Assembly: GCF_007676755.1 (NCBI RefSeq)
Contig: NZ_VEBK01000001.1
Coordinates: 186,001 to 250,000, forward strand
Reading direction: 5' to 3'
Origin: Bacillus sp. FJAT-22090
GTDB lineage: Bacteria > Bacillota > Bacilli > Bacillales_A > Planococcaceae
DNA length: 64,000 bases
How positions within the stretch are numbered: the first letter of the stretch is position 1; the number at the start of each line of letters is the position of its first letter. The position numbers were made by a program, and so were the translations under genes. The notes under the pieces are model-generated. The model was not told the origin of the DNA. It did not search any database and saw nothing but the letters and a program-made list of their open reading frames with translations. Below, one piece after another: positions 36,169 through 44,872 of the stretch.

Positions 36169-36798
36169 ATGATTAAAACTTTTTGGCAAGACAAGGATTT
36201 TGATGTATTCCAAATTGATGGTTTAGAAAATAGGATGACAGCTCTAATTGAGAATGTGAGACCGAAATTTGAGGGGCTCGGGAAACAGTATAGCCATTAT
36301 TTTTCGAGCGTATTAGGGGATGAATTTTTTCCTCATGTCGCAAAACATGCTAGACGCTCCGTCAACCCTCCAAACGACAGTTGGGTTGCGTTTGCACCAT
36401 ATAAAAGAGGGTATAAGGCAATACCCCATTTTCAAATCGGCTTATGGGGAAACCATTTGTTTATCATTGTTGCAGTTATTTATGAAGCGCCTGATAAAAT
36501 AGCAATTGCTGAGCGTTTACTAAAAAAGAAAAGCTTATTTAATAAACTCCCGTCAGACTTTATTGTTTCTGGAGATCATATGAGACCAGATGCAATCCCT
36601 TTGAAAAAAGCTAAAAAAGAAGAACTAGAGCAATTACTAGTACGATTACATGATGTGAAAAAAGCTGAATTTTTAGTGGGACGACATATCCCTAGAGAAG
36701 ATGCTGTAAAATTTACAGAAGAGGAATTTTTAAAACTAGTTGAAGAAACTTTCGAAAAGCTGATACCAATTTATAAAACGATGATTAATACTAAATAA
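36169..36798 (+). CDS. yktB: UPF0637 family protein YktB
   Basis: 209 aa. The UPF0637 blocks SVNPPNDSWVAFAPYKRGYK (near 62) and FQIGLWGNHLFI (near 86) are clear. ATG 36169 has AAAGGAG upstream; the longer frame to 36112 lacks an SD. It is convergent with yktA. Function unknown, but conserved across Bacillales at this locus. Confidence 0.92.
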   Translation: MIKTFWQDKDFDVFQIDGLENRMTALIENVRPKFEGLGKQYSHYFSSVLGDEFFPHVAKHARRSVNPPNDSWVAFAPYKRGYKAIPHFQIGLWGNHLFIIVAVIYEAPDKIAIAERLLKKKSLFNKLPSDFIVSGDHMRPDAIPLKKAKKEELEQLLVRLHDVKKAEFLVGRHIPREDAVKFTEEEFLKLVEETFEKLIPIYKTMINTK

Positions 36799-36800
36799 AT

Positions 36801-36836
36801 TTTTCCTCCTATACATTCAAAGCTATAGGAGGAAAA
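36801..36836. terminator. Bidirectional terminator between yktB and yktA
   Basis: TTTTCCTCCTATA (36801-36813) pairs perfectly with TATAGGAGGAAAA (36824-36836). Confidence 0.85.
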
Positions 36837-36838
36837 TA

Positions 36839-37108
36839 TCAAGCTTTAATAATTGCGCTATCCTCCTTTTCCTTCATCATTTTCACGATAGGATAACTTG
36901 AATAGCCACTTTCTTTCTCAAACTCGCGGAAATACGTTTTTTCTTCTGCAATAGAAGGAACTATTTCTTTAAATCGTCTATATCTTCTTAATAATTCTTC
37001 CCGTTTTATTCCCTTTTCATACGCCTTCTCGATTGCTTCAAAAAATTGAACAACATCTACTATTTCCTCTGTAGTCCAATCTAAAGAAAATGGGTATGTG
37101 TATTCCAT
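36839..37108 (-). CDS. yktA: UPF0223 family protein YktA
   Basis: 89 aa. [19 protein letters not shown] at the N-terminus and [17 protein letters not shown] in the middle are the UPF0223 signature. AGGAGG lies 8 nt before ATG 37108. It follows the nitronate monooxygenase gene by 12 bp, so the two are probably cotranscribed. Function unknown. Confidence 0.92.
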   Translation of the reverse strand: MEYTYPFSLDWTTEEIVDVVQFFEAIEKAYEKGIKREELLRRYRRFKEIVPSIAEEKTYFREFEKESGYSSYPIVKMMKEKEDSAIIKA

Positions 37109-37120
37109 TTTGAATTCCTC

Positions 37121-38080
37121 CTATATTTGCCACTTTTTTCTTATTTCTATCGCTTCATTTACCATTCGATCAATGAGTCCTTCCGTAGTAGGTACATCAT
37201 GTATTAATCCAATAGATTGCCCTGCCCAGCCAAATCCTTTATCTATCTCACCATCATGGATGAATTGTTTATTTGCTTCTCCACTTACGTAATCCTTTAT
37301 TGCATCATATGTCGGTTTTTCATTTTCAATACGTAAAATCTCCTCGGTCCATTCGTTTTTAATCGCCCGAGCAGGAGCACCAATCGATCTTTTTATGACA
37401 GTTGTATCTGTTTCCTGACTATTTAGCAAAGCTTGTTTATAAGCTTCGGAAGCATGCACGCACTCTTTCGTTGCGATAAATCTAGTACCCATCTCAATTC
37501 CTTCCGCTCCAAGCGCATGGGCCGCCATCCATCCCCTACCGTCAGCAATTCCTCCAGAAGCAATAACTGGTATAGATACCGCATCTACTACTTGAGGGAT
37601 TAACACCATCGTTCCAATATCGTCTCTTCCAAGATGGCCTCCACCTTCTTGACCGACTACCATTACAGCATCCGCACCTAGCTGTTCCGCTTTTTGCGCT
37701 TGTCGTTTTGCTGCAACTAGGACTAACTTTTTAATAGAAGTATGTGCAAGTTTCTCTAAAATAGGCGCAGGGTTTCCTCCCGTCATAGAAATAACCGGAA
37801 CTTCCTCGTCTATTGCCACTTGTAACATATGCTCATAAGGTCTTCCCGTTTGCCCAATAGCAAAGTTTACCCCAAAAGGCTTATCCGTTAACTTTCTTAC
37901 CTTCCGGATTTCCCTTCGTAATTCCTCAGGCGTTTTTAAACTCATTGCAGTTACTTGGCCAAGTCCTCCTGCATTGGAGATGGCTACACAAAGCTCCGAA
38001 TAGGCCAAGTAAGCAAGCCCACCTTGAATAATAGGATATTGTATTTTTAATAGATCTGTTACTCTTGTTTGAAAATGCAT
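37121..38080 (-). CDS. Nitronate monooxygenase / FMN-dependent NPD-like oxidoreductase
   Basis: 319 aa TIM-barrel flavoprotein. The N-terminal PIIQGGLAYLAYSELCVAIS and the FMN-phosphate segments VVGQEGGGHLGRDD (near 140), IASGGIADGRG (near 175) and EGIEMGTRFIATKE (near 195) fit the nitropropane dioxygenase family, which also contains FabK-like enoyl reductases. ATG 38080 is 6 nt after AGGAGGG; ATG 38086 abuts the SD. It is not part of the B. subtilis order here. The exact substrate cannot be assigned. Confidence 0.88.
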   Translation of the reverse strand: MHFQTRVTDLLKIQYPIIQGGLAYLAYSELCVAISNAGGLGQVTAMSLKTPEELRREIRKVRKLTDKPFGVNFAIGQTGRPYEHMLQVAIDEEVPVISMTGGNPAPILEKLAHTSIKKLVLVAAKRQAQKAEQLGADAVMVVGQEGGGHLGRDDIGTMVLIPQVVDAVSIPVIASGGIADGRGWMAAHALGAEGIEMGTRFIATKECVHASEAYKQALLNSQETDTTVIKRSIGAPARAIKNEWTEEILRIENEKPTYDAIKDYVSGEANKQFIHDGEIDKGFGWAGQSIGLIHDVPTTEGLIDRMVNEAIEIRKKWQI

Positions 38081-38325
38081 CCTCATCCCTCCTGGTTCTA
38101 AGTGTAAAAGAAATATTCTAGTGATTCAATTCGCAAATAATTTTTATAGTAAAACAGCAAATGAAATGCTATAATTCTCTTGTTTTAAGAAAAGCACAAG
38201 CATCTACTTCAAAATTATACAGTCTAAACAAGCCATCATATTTAAAAAAGTGGTGTCGCTGAATTAAAACGGGGATAGTGCTAGAGCTAGACAAAATAAA
38301 ATTCTTGCTAGAGGTGGTATAAGCG

Positions 38326-39795
38326 TTGTCACAATTAGAAACTCCTTTATTCGATGCCTTACTTAAGCATCGGAACCGTCATCCTATTCAGTTTCATATT
38401 CCTGGGCACAAAAAAGGGAAAGGGATGGACCCTGCATTTCGAGAGTTTGTTGGAGATAATGTACTTTCCATTGATCTAATCAATATTGCTCCTTTAGATG
38501 ATCTACATTCCCCTAAAGGTGCTATTAAACAAGCGCAACAATTGGCTGCTGAAGCATTCGGAGCGGATGAAACATTTTTCTCCGTGCAAGGAACAAGCGG
38601 TGCTATTATGACGATGATACTAACAATCTGTGGTCCTGGGGACAAAATACTAGTACCACGAAATGTGCATAAATCGATTATGTCTGCAATTGTTTTTGCA
38701 GGGGCAATCCCAGTTTTTATTCATCCTGAAGTAGATAAAGAACTTGGAATTTCACATGGAATTTCTGTAGAATCAGTGGAAAAAGCATTAAATACTCATC
38801 CAGATGCGAAAGGTTTACTCGTTATCAATCCTACTTATTTTGGATTGGCAGCAGATCTAAAGAAAATAGTAGATATCGCCCATGAGAGAGGAATACCGGT
38901 AGTTGTGGATGAAGCACATGGTGTACACATCCACTTTCATAAGTCTCTTCCAGTTTCCGCAATGGAAGCAGGAGCAGACATGGCAGCAACTTCCGTTCAT
39001 AAATTAGGTGGTTCCATGACACAAAGTTCAGTATTAAATGTAAAAGAAGGTTTAGTCTCTGCTAAAAGAGTACAATCAATATTGTCCATGCTAACGACAA
39101 CCTCTACTTCATATCCGCTTCTTGCATCGTTAGATACCGCTAGAAGACAGTTAGCTATCCACGGGGAAGATTTGATCGATGATACCATTAGACTTGCTAA
39201 AGACACACGTAAGCGAATTAATGCTATTCCACATATCCGTTGCGTTGGAGAAGAGATTTTACAATCCTCTGCCACATTTGATATGGACCCGACAAAGTTA
39301 TTAATAAGTGTAAAAAACCTTGGGATAACTGGTTATGAAGCGGAGATTTGGCTGAGAGAAAAAGCAAATATCGAAGTGGAACTTTCCGACTTATATAATA
39401 TTCTTTGCCTGATCACTCTGGGAGATACAAAAAAAGAGGCTAATTTACTTATTAACGCTCTTTCTCGCATGGTCGCAGCTTTTGAGTCTGAGGCGATTGT
39501 TATCGAACCATCTGTAACGTTACCTGATATTCCAGGACTTGCAATGTCCCCTCGTGACGCTTTTTACGCAGCAACTGAATCGATTCCATTAAAAGCAGCT
39601 AGTGGACGTATTTCGGCCGAGTTCGTTATGGTATATCCTCCTGGGATACCAATTTTTATTCCCGGGGAAATAATTACACAAGGAAATATCGATTATATTA
39701 TGATGAATATAGAGGCCGGTCTTCCTGTACAGGGCCCTGAAGATGATACATTAGAAATGATTCATGTAATAAAAGAACATCAGGCTATTATTTAA
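38326..39795 (+). CDS. speA: Orn/Lys/Arg decarboxylase (SpeA-like)
   Basis: 489 aa, close to B. subtilis SpeA (490). PLP fold type I: HIPGHKKG near 25, GTSGAIMTMILT near 87, DEAHG near 202 and the PLP lysine in TSVHKLGGSMTQSS near 229. The C-terminal decarboxylase domain ends in YPPGIPIFIPGE. SpeA makes agmatine from arginine, the entry to polyamines, but lysine decarboxylation cannot be excluded. TTG 38326 has GAGGTGG 8 nt upstream. The 245 bp before it show no gene. Confidence 0.9.
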   Translation: MSQLETPLFDALLKHRNRHPIQFHIPGHKKGKGMDPAFREFVGDNVLSIDLINIAPLDDLHSPKGAIKQAQQLAAEAFGADETFFSVQGTSGAIMTMILTICGPGDKILVPRNVHKSIMSAIVFAGAIPVFIHPEVDKELGISHGISVESVEKALNTHPDAKGLLVINPTYFGLAADLKKIVDIAHERGIPVVVDEAHGVHIHFHKSLPVSAMEAGADMAATSVHKLGGSMTQSSVLNVKEGLVSAKRVQSILSMLTTTSTSYPLLASLDTARRQLAIHGEDLIDDTIRLAKDTRKRINAIPHIRCVGEEILQSSATFDMDPTKLLISVKNLGITGYEAEIWLREKANIEVELSDLYNILCLITLGDTKKEANLLINALSRMVAAFESEAIVIEPSVTLPDIPGLAMSPRDAFYAATESIPLKAASGRISAEFVMVYPPGIPIFIPGEIITQGNIDYIMMNIEAGLPVQGPEDDTLEMIHVIKEHQAII

Positions 39796-39803
39796 TAGTA
39801 TAA

Positions 39804-39837
39804 GAAAAAGGAGAGATTATAGATATCTCTCCCTTTT
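39804..39837. terminator. Bidirectional terminator between speA and lrgB
   Basis: AAAAAGGAGAGAT pairs with ATCTCTCCCTTTTT (one bulge) around a short loop, with A and T tracts on both sides. Confidence 0.85.
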
Positions 39838-40514
39838 TATTGAAATAACAATGCAACAACCGGACATACGAAAGCACCAATAATTGCACTTAAAGTCATT
39901 GATACAGATCCCATTGACATTGCCTGTTCCCCGTATTCCGATAGTTTAGACACTCCAAATCCGTGGGAGGCACTGCCCATTGATATCCCTCTGCTAATAG
40001 ATTTTTCTATCCTGCATATTTTGAAAATAAATGGTCCAAGTAGCGCACCAGCTATCCCCGCTACAATTACAAATACAGCAGTTAATGATGGGATTCCCCC
40101 AATGGCTCCACTAATTCGCATCGCTACAGGTGTGGTAATGGATTTGGGCAACAAAGATAATAGAAAGTCATTTTTTAAGTTTAATAGTTTCGCAAAAATA
40201 ATTATACTTACTAATCCGGATAACATAGCAACTGTTACACTCGTTAAAATAGTAGTAAAATTCCGTTTTATAATCGTTCGTTGAGTATACAAGGGATATG
40301 CCATACTAACTACAGCTGGTCCAAGCATTGCATCGACCCATTTTGCCCCACTCATATAGGTTTCATAGGAAAATGAAAATAATTTTAATAAAAATATGAT
40401 TAGTATAGTTGCAGTAAGTACTGGAAATAAAAAAGGGGTTGAAAATCTACCATATAGTTTTGTCATAAGTAAAAAAATCAGGACCGTCCCAACTATCATA
40501 CTAATAGTGATCAC
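39837..40514 (-). CDS. lrgB: LrgB/CidB family membrane protein
   Basis: 225 aa with six to seven helices. LLPKSITTPVAMRISGAIGG near 122, GSASHGFGVSKL near 188 and the ending SMTLSAIIGAFVCPV are LrgB-family blocks. LrgAB/CidAB-like pairs act as holin-like or pyruvate-transport systems linked to overflow metabolism (PftAB in B. subtilis). It overlaps lrgA by 4 bp (ATGA), indicating coupling. Confidence 0.93.
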   Translation of the reverse strand: MITISMIVGTVLIFLLMTKLYGRFSTPFLFPVLTATILIIFLLKLFSFSYETYMSGAKWVDAMLGPAVVSMAYPLYTQRTIIKRNFTTILTSVTVAMLSGLVSIIIFAKLLNLKNDFLLSLLPKSITTPVAMRISGAIGGIPSLTAVFVIVAGIAGALLGPFIFKICRIEKSISRGISMGSASHGFGVSKLSEYGEQAMSMGSVSMTLSAIIGAFVCPVVALLFQ

Positions 40515-40885
40515 TGCACATCCCTCCCTGATTGTTTACTCTCTAAGTACTGGCAAACCAGACCGGTTATAGAAATAGTAGCTAGCGTGCTTACTATAAC
40601 CGATAAAACGAGTAATACCCCACTTATTGACAACAATTCTGGATAATTCATTACCCCAACAGTGGAAGGGACAAAAAACAGTGCTAGGAAACCTAATAAA
40701 AAACCTGCACCCTCTCTAATTAACTGAATGGGTATTATTTTAAAATATAAACAGCCAAGAAGTAATAATAATCCTACTATACTTCCAGGAAATTTAATAT
40801 GTAGTATTTGAACGATAAAAGAACCTAAAAGAGAAAATAAATATAAAATAAAAATTTGAAGAACAATGCGAATATATTTTTTCAT
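40511..40885 (-). CDS. lrgA: LrgA/CidA family holin-like protein
   Basis: 124 aa with four helices. KFPGSIVGLLLLLGCL near 31 and FFVPSTVGVMNYP near 71 are the LrgA/CidA signature. It is the partner of lrgB. The nearest good SD (GGAGGTG, 40921-40927) is about 35 nt upstream of ATG 40885, with a 9-bp hairpin between them; there is no usable upstream in-frame start because of a TAA. Confidence 0.9.
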   Translation of the reverse strand: MKKYIRIVLQIFILYLFSLLGSFIVQILHIKFPGSIVGLLLLLGCLYFKIIPIQLIREGAGFLLGFLALFFVPSTVGVMNYPELLSISGVLLVLSVIVSTLATISITGLVCQYLESKQSGRDVQ

Positions 40886-40891
40886 CTGTAT

Positions 40892-40915
40892 ACTTTAAAA
40901 GCCTATTCTTTTAAA
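40892..40915 (-). promoter_or_regulatory. Hairpin between SD and start codon of lrgA
   Basis: On the minus strand GGAGGTG-AGAT-CTTTAAAAG-AATAGG-CTTTTAAAG-TATACAG-ATG. The 9-bp stem would shorten the SD-to-ATG distance when folded, so it may control lrgA translation. Confidence 0.4.
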
Positions 40916-40984
40916 GATCTCACCTCCGAAATTATTAACAGGGGTTATTTTACACCCAACGTACAACTATGTCTATAAAAAAAG

Positions 40985-41019
40985 CACCTCTGTGAATGAA
41001 CGTAATGCCACAAAGGTGA
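40985..41019 (-). terminator. Terminator of the deacetylase gene
   Basis: CACCTCTGTG (40985-40994) pairs with CACAAAGGTG (41010-41019) with one mismatch. On the minus strand a T run follows. Confidence 0.65.
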
Positions 41020-41029
41020 TAATTATCTC

Positions 41030-41854
41030 TTATTCTATTCCTTTAATCGTATGAGGGTCAATTAACTCATATCCTTTGTCACGAAAGCCTTCTACGATTC
41101 CACTTAAAGCTTCTGCTGTCCATTTACGATCATGCATCAATAAGTTAGATCCATTAGTTAAATACTCTGTATTCAGCATGATATCTGTTAAACTAGCTGC
41201 ATCCATATACTGTTTTTCCCAATCATAACCGTATGTCCAATTCATCAAAAGCATGCCTTCGTTTTGAACAAGTGATTTACTGAAGTCTGTATTAACGCCA
41301 AATGGTGCACGGAAAAATTTTGGTTTTTCACCAATTACCGATTCAACCGTTTCATTTACTTTCAAAATTTCTTCTTGTTGTTGATCCTCCGAAATTTCTT
41401 TTAAGTTCGCATGAGTTTGCGTATGGTTTCCGATTGCAAAACCCATATCGTAAATTGCTTTTAAGTTTGCTTTTCCTTCATCTGTTTCAAGAAAGTGACC
41501 ATTGACAAAAAAGATAGCCGGAGCATTTAATTCTTTTAAATTTTTAGCCATTTCTACAGCGTATTTGTCTGGAGAGTCATCAATTGTAAGAAGTACAGCC
41601 TTAGGATTTGCATCCCCAATAGGTTGAAATGTCCAGTTTGCCGGATTTAACTCATATAAAGGTTCTTGTTTTTCTACAACAGGTTCTTCCTCAATCACTT
41701 CTTGTGTTACTTCTACTTTTTCTTCACCAGTTACTCCAGTTGTATCTTCACTTTCTTTTTGTGCGGCTGGTTTTTCTTCTGAAACACCACATGCTGAAAG
41801 TACAAGCATCAACACTGCAAGTAATATCCAAGTTGTTTTTTTCAATTTGATCAC
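41030..41854 (-). CDS. Polysaccharide deacetylase-like lipoprotein
   Basis: 274 aa. The signal peptide ends in the lipobox LSAC (Cys 22), then comes an acidic linker (25-65) and a NodB-type domain. NodB motifs: LLTIDDSP near 88 (usual form TFDDG), NHTQTH near 143 with the two metal His, and RAPFG near 182. It probably deacetylates a cell-wall polysaccharide. The late motif reads LLMHD near 238. The Gly-to-Ser change in DDG is unusual. Surface location is inferred from the lipobox. Confidence 0.88.
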   Translation of the reverse strand: MIKLKKTTWILLAVLMLVLSACGVSEEKPAAQKESEDTTGVTGEEKVEVTQEVIEEEPVVEKQEPLYELNPANWTFQPIGDANPKAVLLTIDDSPDKYAVEMAKNLKELNAPAIFFVNGHFLETDEGKANLKAIYDMGFAIGNHTQTHANLKEISEDQQQEEILKVNETVESVIGEKPKFFRAPFGVNTDFSKSLVQNEGMLLMNWTYGYDWEKQYMDAASLTDIMLNTEYLTNGSNLLMHDRKWTAEALSGIVEGFRDKGYELIDPHTIKGIE

Positions 41855-41890
41855 CCGTCCCTTTCAACTAATATTCTAACATGTAAAAAA

Positions 41891-41922
41891 GAAAGCCGTG
41901 TAGAGGAATTCCACACGGTTTC
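41891..41922 (-). terminator. Terminator of the SDR-like gene
   Basis: GAAAGCCGTGT and CACACGGTTTC form a near-perfect stem around GGAATTCC. On the minus strand TTTTTTACAT follows. Confidence 0.75.
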
Positions 41923-41933
41923 TTGTACCTAAT

Positions 41934-42719
41934 TTAAAGCGTGCCGCCGGACCCACCATCAATATTTACCGCTGTACCTGTTACGTAAGAAGCTGCATCA
42001 GATACTAAAAATGTAATCACGTTAGCTGCTTCTGTCGTTTCACCAATTCTTCCAAGCGGAATCGACGGACCAACAGCGTTTTTAGAGTACTCTTCCCAAG
42101 AAAGTTCTGGAGCATCATTTAACCAACGTTGTTCCAACTGATCACTACGAATCAACCCGATACATACGGTATTGACACGAATATTATCTTTCCCCAAATC
42201 TTTGCTCATCGCTTTTGTTAACGCCATTCCAGCAGCACGACTAACAGTAGTTGGTAATGATGAAGCTGGAGGAGTTTTTGCTAATACTGCTGTCACGTTT
42301 ACAATCGCACCTCTGCCCCCTTTACGCATATAGGGAATTGCAGCTTTGGAAGTATGTATCGCGCCAAATAATTTTAAATCTAAGTCTGATTGCCATAATT
42401 CCGTATCAACATTTTCAAAAGGATTTGCAGATGATGTTCCTGCATTATTTACTAAAATATCTAATTTTCCATAATGCGCGATTGTCTTTTGAATAATTTT
42501 TATACAATCCTGCTCATTAGTAATATCAGCAGGGACCGTTAATACTTCTTTTCCTGTTTCATTTTTGATAAACAGTGCAGCTTCTTCCAATTTTTCTTTC
42601 CCGCGTGCACATATTGTTACAGATGCTCCTTCTTTTACTAATTGCAAAGCCGTATGTAGGCCAATTCCTTTACTCGATCCAGTCACTACCGCTACCTTTC
42701 CTTTTAAACCTAACTCCAT
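41934..42719 (-). CDS. SDR-fold protein with altered catalytic residues
   Basis: 261 aa. The NAD(P) site TGSSKGIG (13-20), the NNAG motif (91-94) and the C-terminal TGTAVNIDGGSGG identify a classical short-chain dehydrogenase/reductase. The catalytic YxxxK is replaced by T157-x-x-x-R161 (PTTVSRAAG), and the upstream Ser region reads NVTAV. It may bind cofactor without standard catalysis or use other residues. AAAGGGGG is 7 nt before ATG 42719. It is not part of the conserved synteny. Substrate unknown. Confidence 0.85.
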   Translation of the reverse strand: MELGLKGKVAVVTGSSKGIGLHTALQLVKEGASVTICARGKEKLEEAALFIKNETGKEVLTVPADITNEQDCIKIIQKTIAHYGKLDILVNNAGTSSANPFENVDTELWQSDLDLKLFGAIHTSKAAIPYMRKGGRGAIVNVTAVLAKTPPASSLPTTVSRAAGMALTKAMSKDLGKDNIRVNTVCIGLIRSDQLEQRWLNDAPELSWEEYSKNAVGPSIPLGRIGETTEAANVITFLVSDAASYVTGTAVNIDGGSGGTL

Positions 42720-42828
42720 TTTAATTCCCCCTTTACATTTGTTTAAACCTCATTATAGATTCACAGTTCATAGTAAGTCGAATATTCCAACTCCAATGAG
42801 ATGAAGTTGCAATTAAAACCTTTTGTGG

Positions 42829-43390
42829 AGAGTGCGTCTTAAATTAGTTGCCTCTGCTCCGAGCAATGGGTGCTGTTATGCGAGCATAATGAGTCAACGT
42901 CCAAGCATAAAATTCCGTCCATTCATAATGTTGCGCATTCGGTCTATAAAGTTGCGAGTAGCGACTGAGATGTTGCGCAAATTTAATGGACGATCTAATC
43001 CATGTAAATTAAGCGGAGACTTCAAGTAAAGTGCATCGCAATCAATGTCCGCTAGCCTTTGCGTGGAGAATTGGTTGCGCTCGTTGCCAATTTGGTTGTT
43101 TTCAAGCTCAAACTGGTTGCGTTGCCTATTGAATTGGTTGCTTTCCCGTAACAATTGGTCTCGTTAAGCCATTTCCTAACTTTTAGTGGCTAATAAATAC
43201 AGTTAAAAGCCTATATTTGGATGGATTGGAGCTGAAAGGCGGCGACTCCAGTGGGATCAAGTGAGTAAGATGAGACTTCACAACGAACGCCAAAGCGGGC
43301 GGTGAAGGCTCATCACTCACCCCACGGAAAGCGTCCGACCTTCAGCGGAAATCCAAGCGATAACTTCCTTAAGACGCACTTTCCCTATAA
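42829..43390. repeat. Dispersed imperfect-palindrome element, copy C (left arm missing)
   Basis: About 560 bp with the clearest ends: AGTGCGTCTTAA at 42831 and TTAAGACGCACT at 43369-43380. Five 21-bp TTGGTTGC-type units start at 43071, 43092, 43113, 43134 and 43155. The right GC-rich arm is present (about 43225-43360). The left arm seen in copies A and B is absent, so this looks like a deletion derivative. A minus-strand frame (43154-42894) with a heptapeptide SNQ/RNQ pattern is open but lacks an SD. No gene lies in 42720-43456. Confidence 0.85.
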
Positions 43391-43413
43391 TATGCAATTA
43401 CAACTGCTAAAAA

Positions 43414-43450
43414 AATAACCCCTTTAAGTATGAGACTTAAAGAGGTTATT
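43414..43450 (-). terminator. Terminator of the pdh operon
   Basis: AATAACCCCTTTAAGT (43414-43429) pairs with ACTTAAAGAGGTTATT (43435-43450) with one mismatch. Flanking A/T runs support termination. Confidence 0.85.
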
Positions 43451-43456
43451 CCAATA

Positions 43457-44869
43457 TTATTTAGAAAGAATATGAATCGGGTGACCCATTACTACTTCTG
43501 CAGCTTCCATTGCAATTTCACCTAAAGTTGGGTGTGCATGAATAGTCATTGCAATATCTTCAACAGTCATGCCAGCTTCAATAGCTAAACCAAGTTCAGC
43601 GATCATATCTGATGCTCCTTGACCTACGATTTGTGCTCCAAGAAGTAGACCGTCTTCTTTACGGGAAACAAGCTTCACGAAACCATCTGAAGTGTTAAGC
43701 GCAAGTGCACGACCATTTGCTCCAAATGGGAATTTCCCAGCTGCAACATCATAACCTTGTTCTTTCGCTTGAGCTTCAGATAAACCAACAGTTGCAAGCT
43801 CTGGATCTGTAAAGCAAACTGCTGGGATCGCCAAGTAGTCAACAACAGAAGACTGTCCTGCAATTACCTCAGCAGCGACTTTACCTTCGTATGATGCTTT
43901 ATGTGCAAGTTGTGGGCCTGCAACGATATCGCCGATAGCAAAGATATTGTCAATGCTTGTACGGCATTGCTTGTCAACTTCTAATAATCCACGGTCTGCG
44001 AATTTAATACCTAATTCTTCTAATCCAATTTCATCCGTATTTGGACGACGACCTACAGTTACCAATACATAGTCAGCTTCAACTTTTTTCTCTTCTCCGC
44101 CTACTTCATATGTAACTACAACGCCGTTTTCTGTTTCTTCGACACCTTTTGCAGATGCTTTAACCGCAATTTCAACGCCTTTTTTCTTGAGGCCTTTTTT
44201 AACGATAGTCGTCATTTGTTTTTCAAATCCAGCTAAAATATCGTCTCCGCCTTCGATAATTGTTACATTAGATCCTAAGTTAGCATATGCTGAACCTAGC
44301 TCCGTACCAATATATCCTCCACCGATTACAACTAATTTCTCTGGAATTTCAGGTAAGCTCAATGCACCTGTTGAATTAATAACACGTTTAGTGTATTTAA
44401 ACGTAGGAATTTCCACTGGACGAGATCCAGTAGCGATAATTGCATGTTTGAAATTATAAGTTTGTGCAGACTTTTCATCCATGACACGCACTGTGTTGGC
44501 ATCCACAAAATAAGCTTCACCCATAACAACATCGATATTGTTTCCTTTTAATAATCCGGAAACACCACTTGTTAATTTTTTTACTACGCTATCTTTGAAA
44601 GCTTGAGCTTTTGAAAAGTCAATTTTCACATCAGTTGCCGTAATACCCATATCATCTGCATGTTTTGCTTGTTCAAAGCGATGACCTACAGAAATCAATG
44701 CTTTAGAAGGAATACATCCAACATTTAAGCATACTCCACCGATATGTTCTTTTTCTACAACTACTACTTTTTGTCCTGTTTGTGCAGCACGAATTGCAGC
44801 CACATATCCTCCGGGACCTGAACCAATTACTAAAGTATCTGTTTCAATCGGGAAATCTCCTACAACCAT
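43457..44869 (-). CDS. pdhD: Dihydrolipoyl dehydrogenase (E3)
   Basis: 470 aa. FAD site [17 protein letters not shown] near 15; redox disulfide in [13 protein letters not shown] near 44-56; NAD site [17 protein letters not shown] near 185; catalytic His-Glu in HAHPTLGE near 449. It reoxidises lipoamide in the pyruvate and probably other 2-oxoacid dehydrogenase complexes. It is the last gene of the pdh operon, 3 bp after pdhC, with SD GGAGGCG. Confidence 0.97.
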   Translation of the reverse strand: MVVGDFPIETDTLVIGSGPGGYVAAIRAAQTGQKVVVVEKEHIGGVCLNVGCIPSKALISVGHRFEQAKHADDMGITATDVKIDFSKAQAFKDSVVKKLTSGVSGLLKGNNIDVVMGEAYFVDANTVRVMDEKSAQTYNFKHAIIATGSRPVEIPTFKYTKRVINSTGALSLPEIPEKLVVIGGGYIGTELGSAYANLGSNVTIIEGGDDILAGFEKQMTTIVKKGLKKKGVEIAVKASAKGVEETENGVVVTYEVGGEEKKVEADYVLVTVGRRPNTDEIGLEELGIKFADRGLLEVDKQCRTSIDNIFAIGDIVAGPQLAHKASYEGKVAAEVIAGQSSVVDYLAIPAVCFTDPELATVGLSEAQAKEQGYDVAAGKFPFGANGRALALNTSDGFVKLVSRKEDGLLLGAQIVGQGASDMIAELGLAIEAGMTVEDIAMTIHAHPTLGEIAMEAAEVVMGHPIHILSK

Positions 44870-44872
44870 TTT

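Noticed and set aside
42894-43154. Minus-strand 86-codon ORF in element copy C as a gene
   Set aside because: It lies within the repeat element, lacks an SD, and its counterparts in copies A and D carry stop codons.
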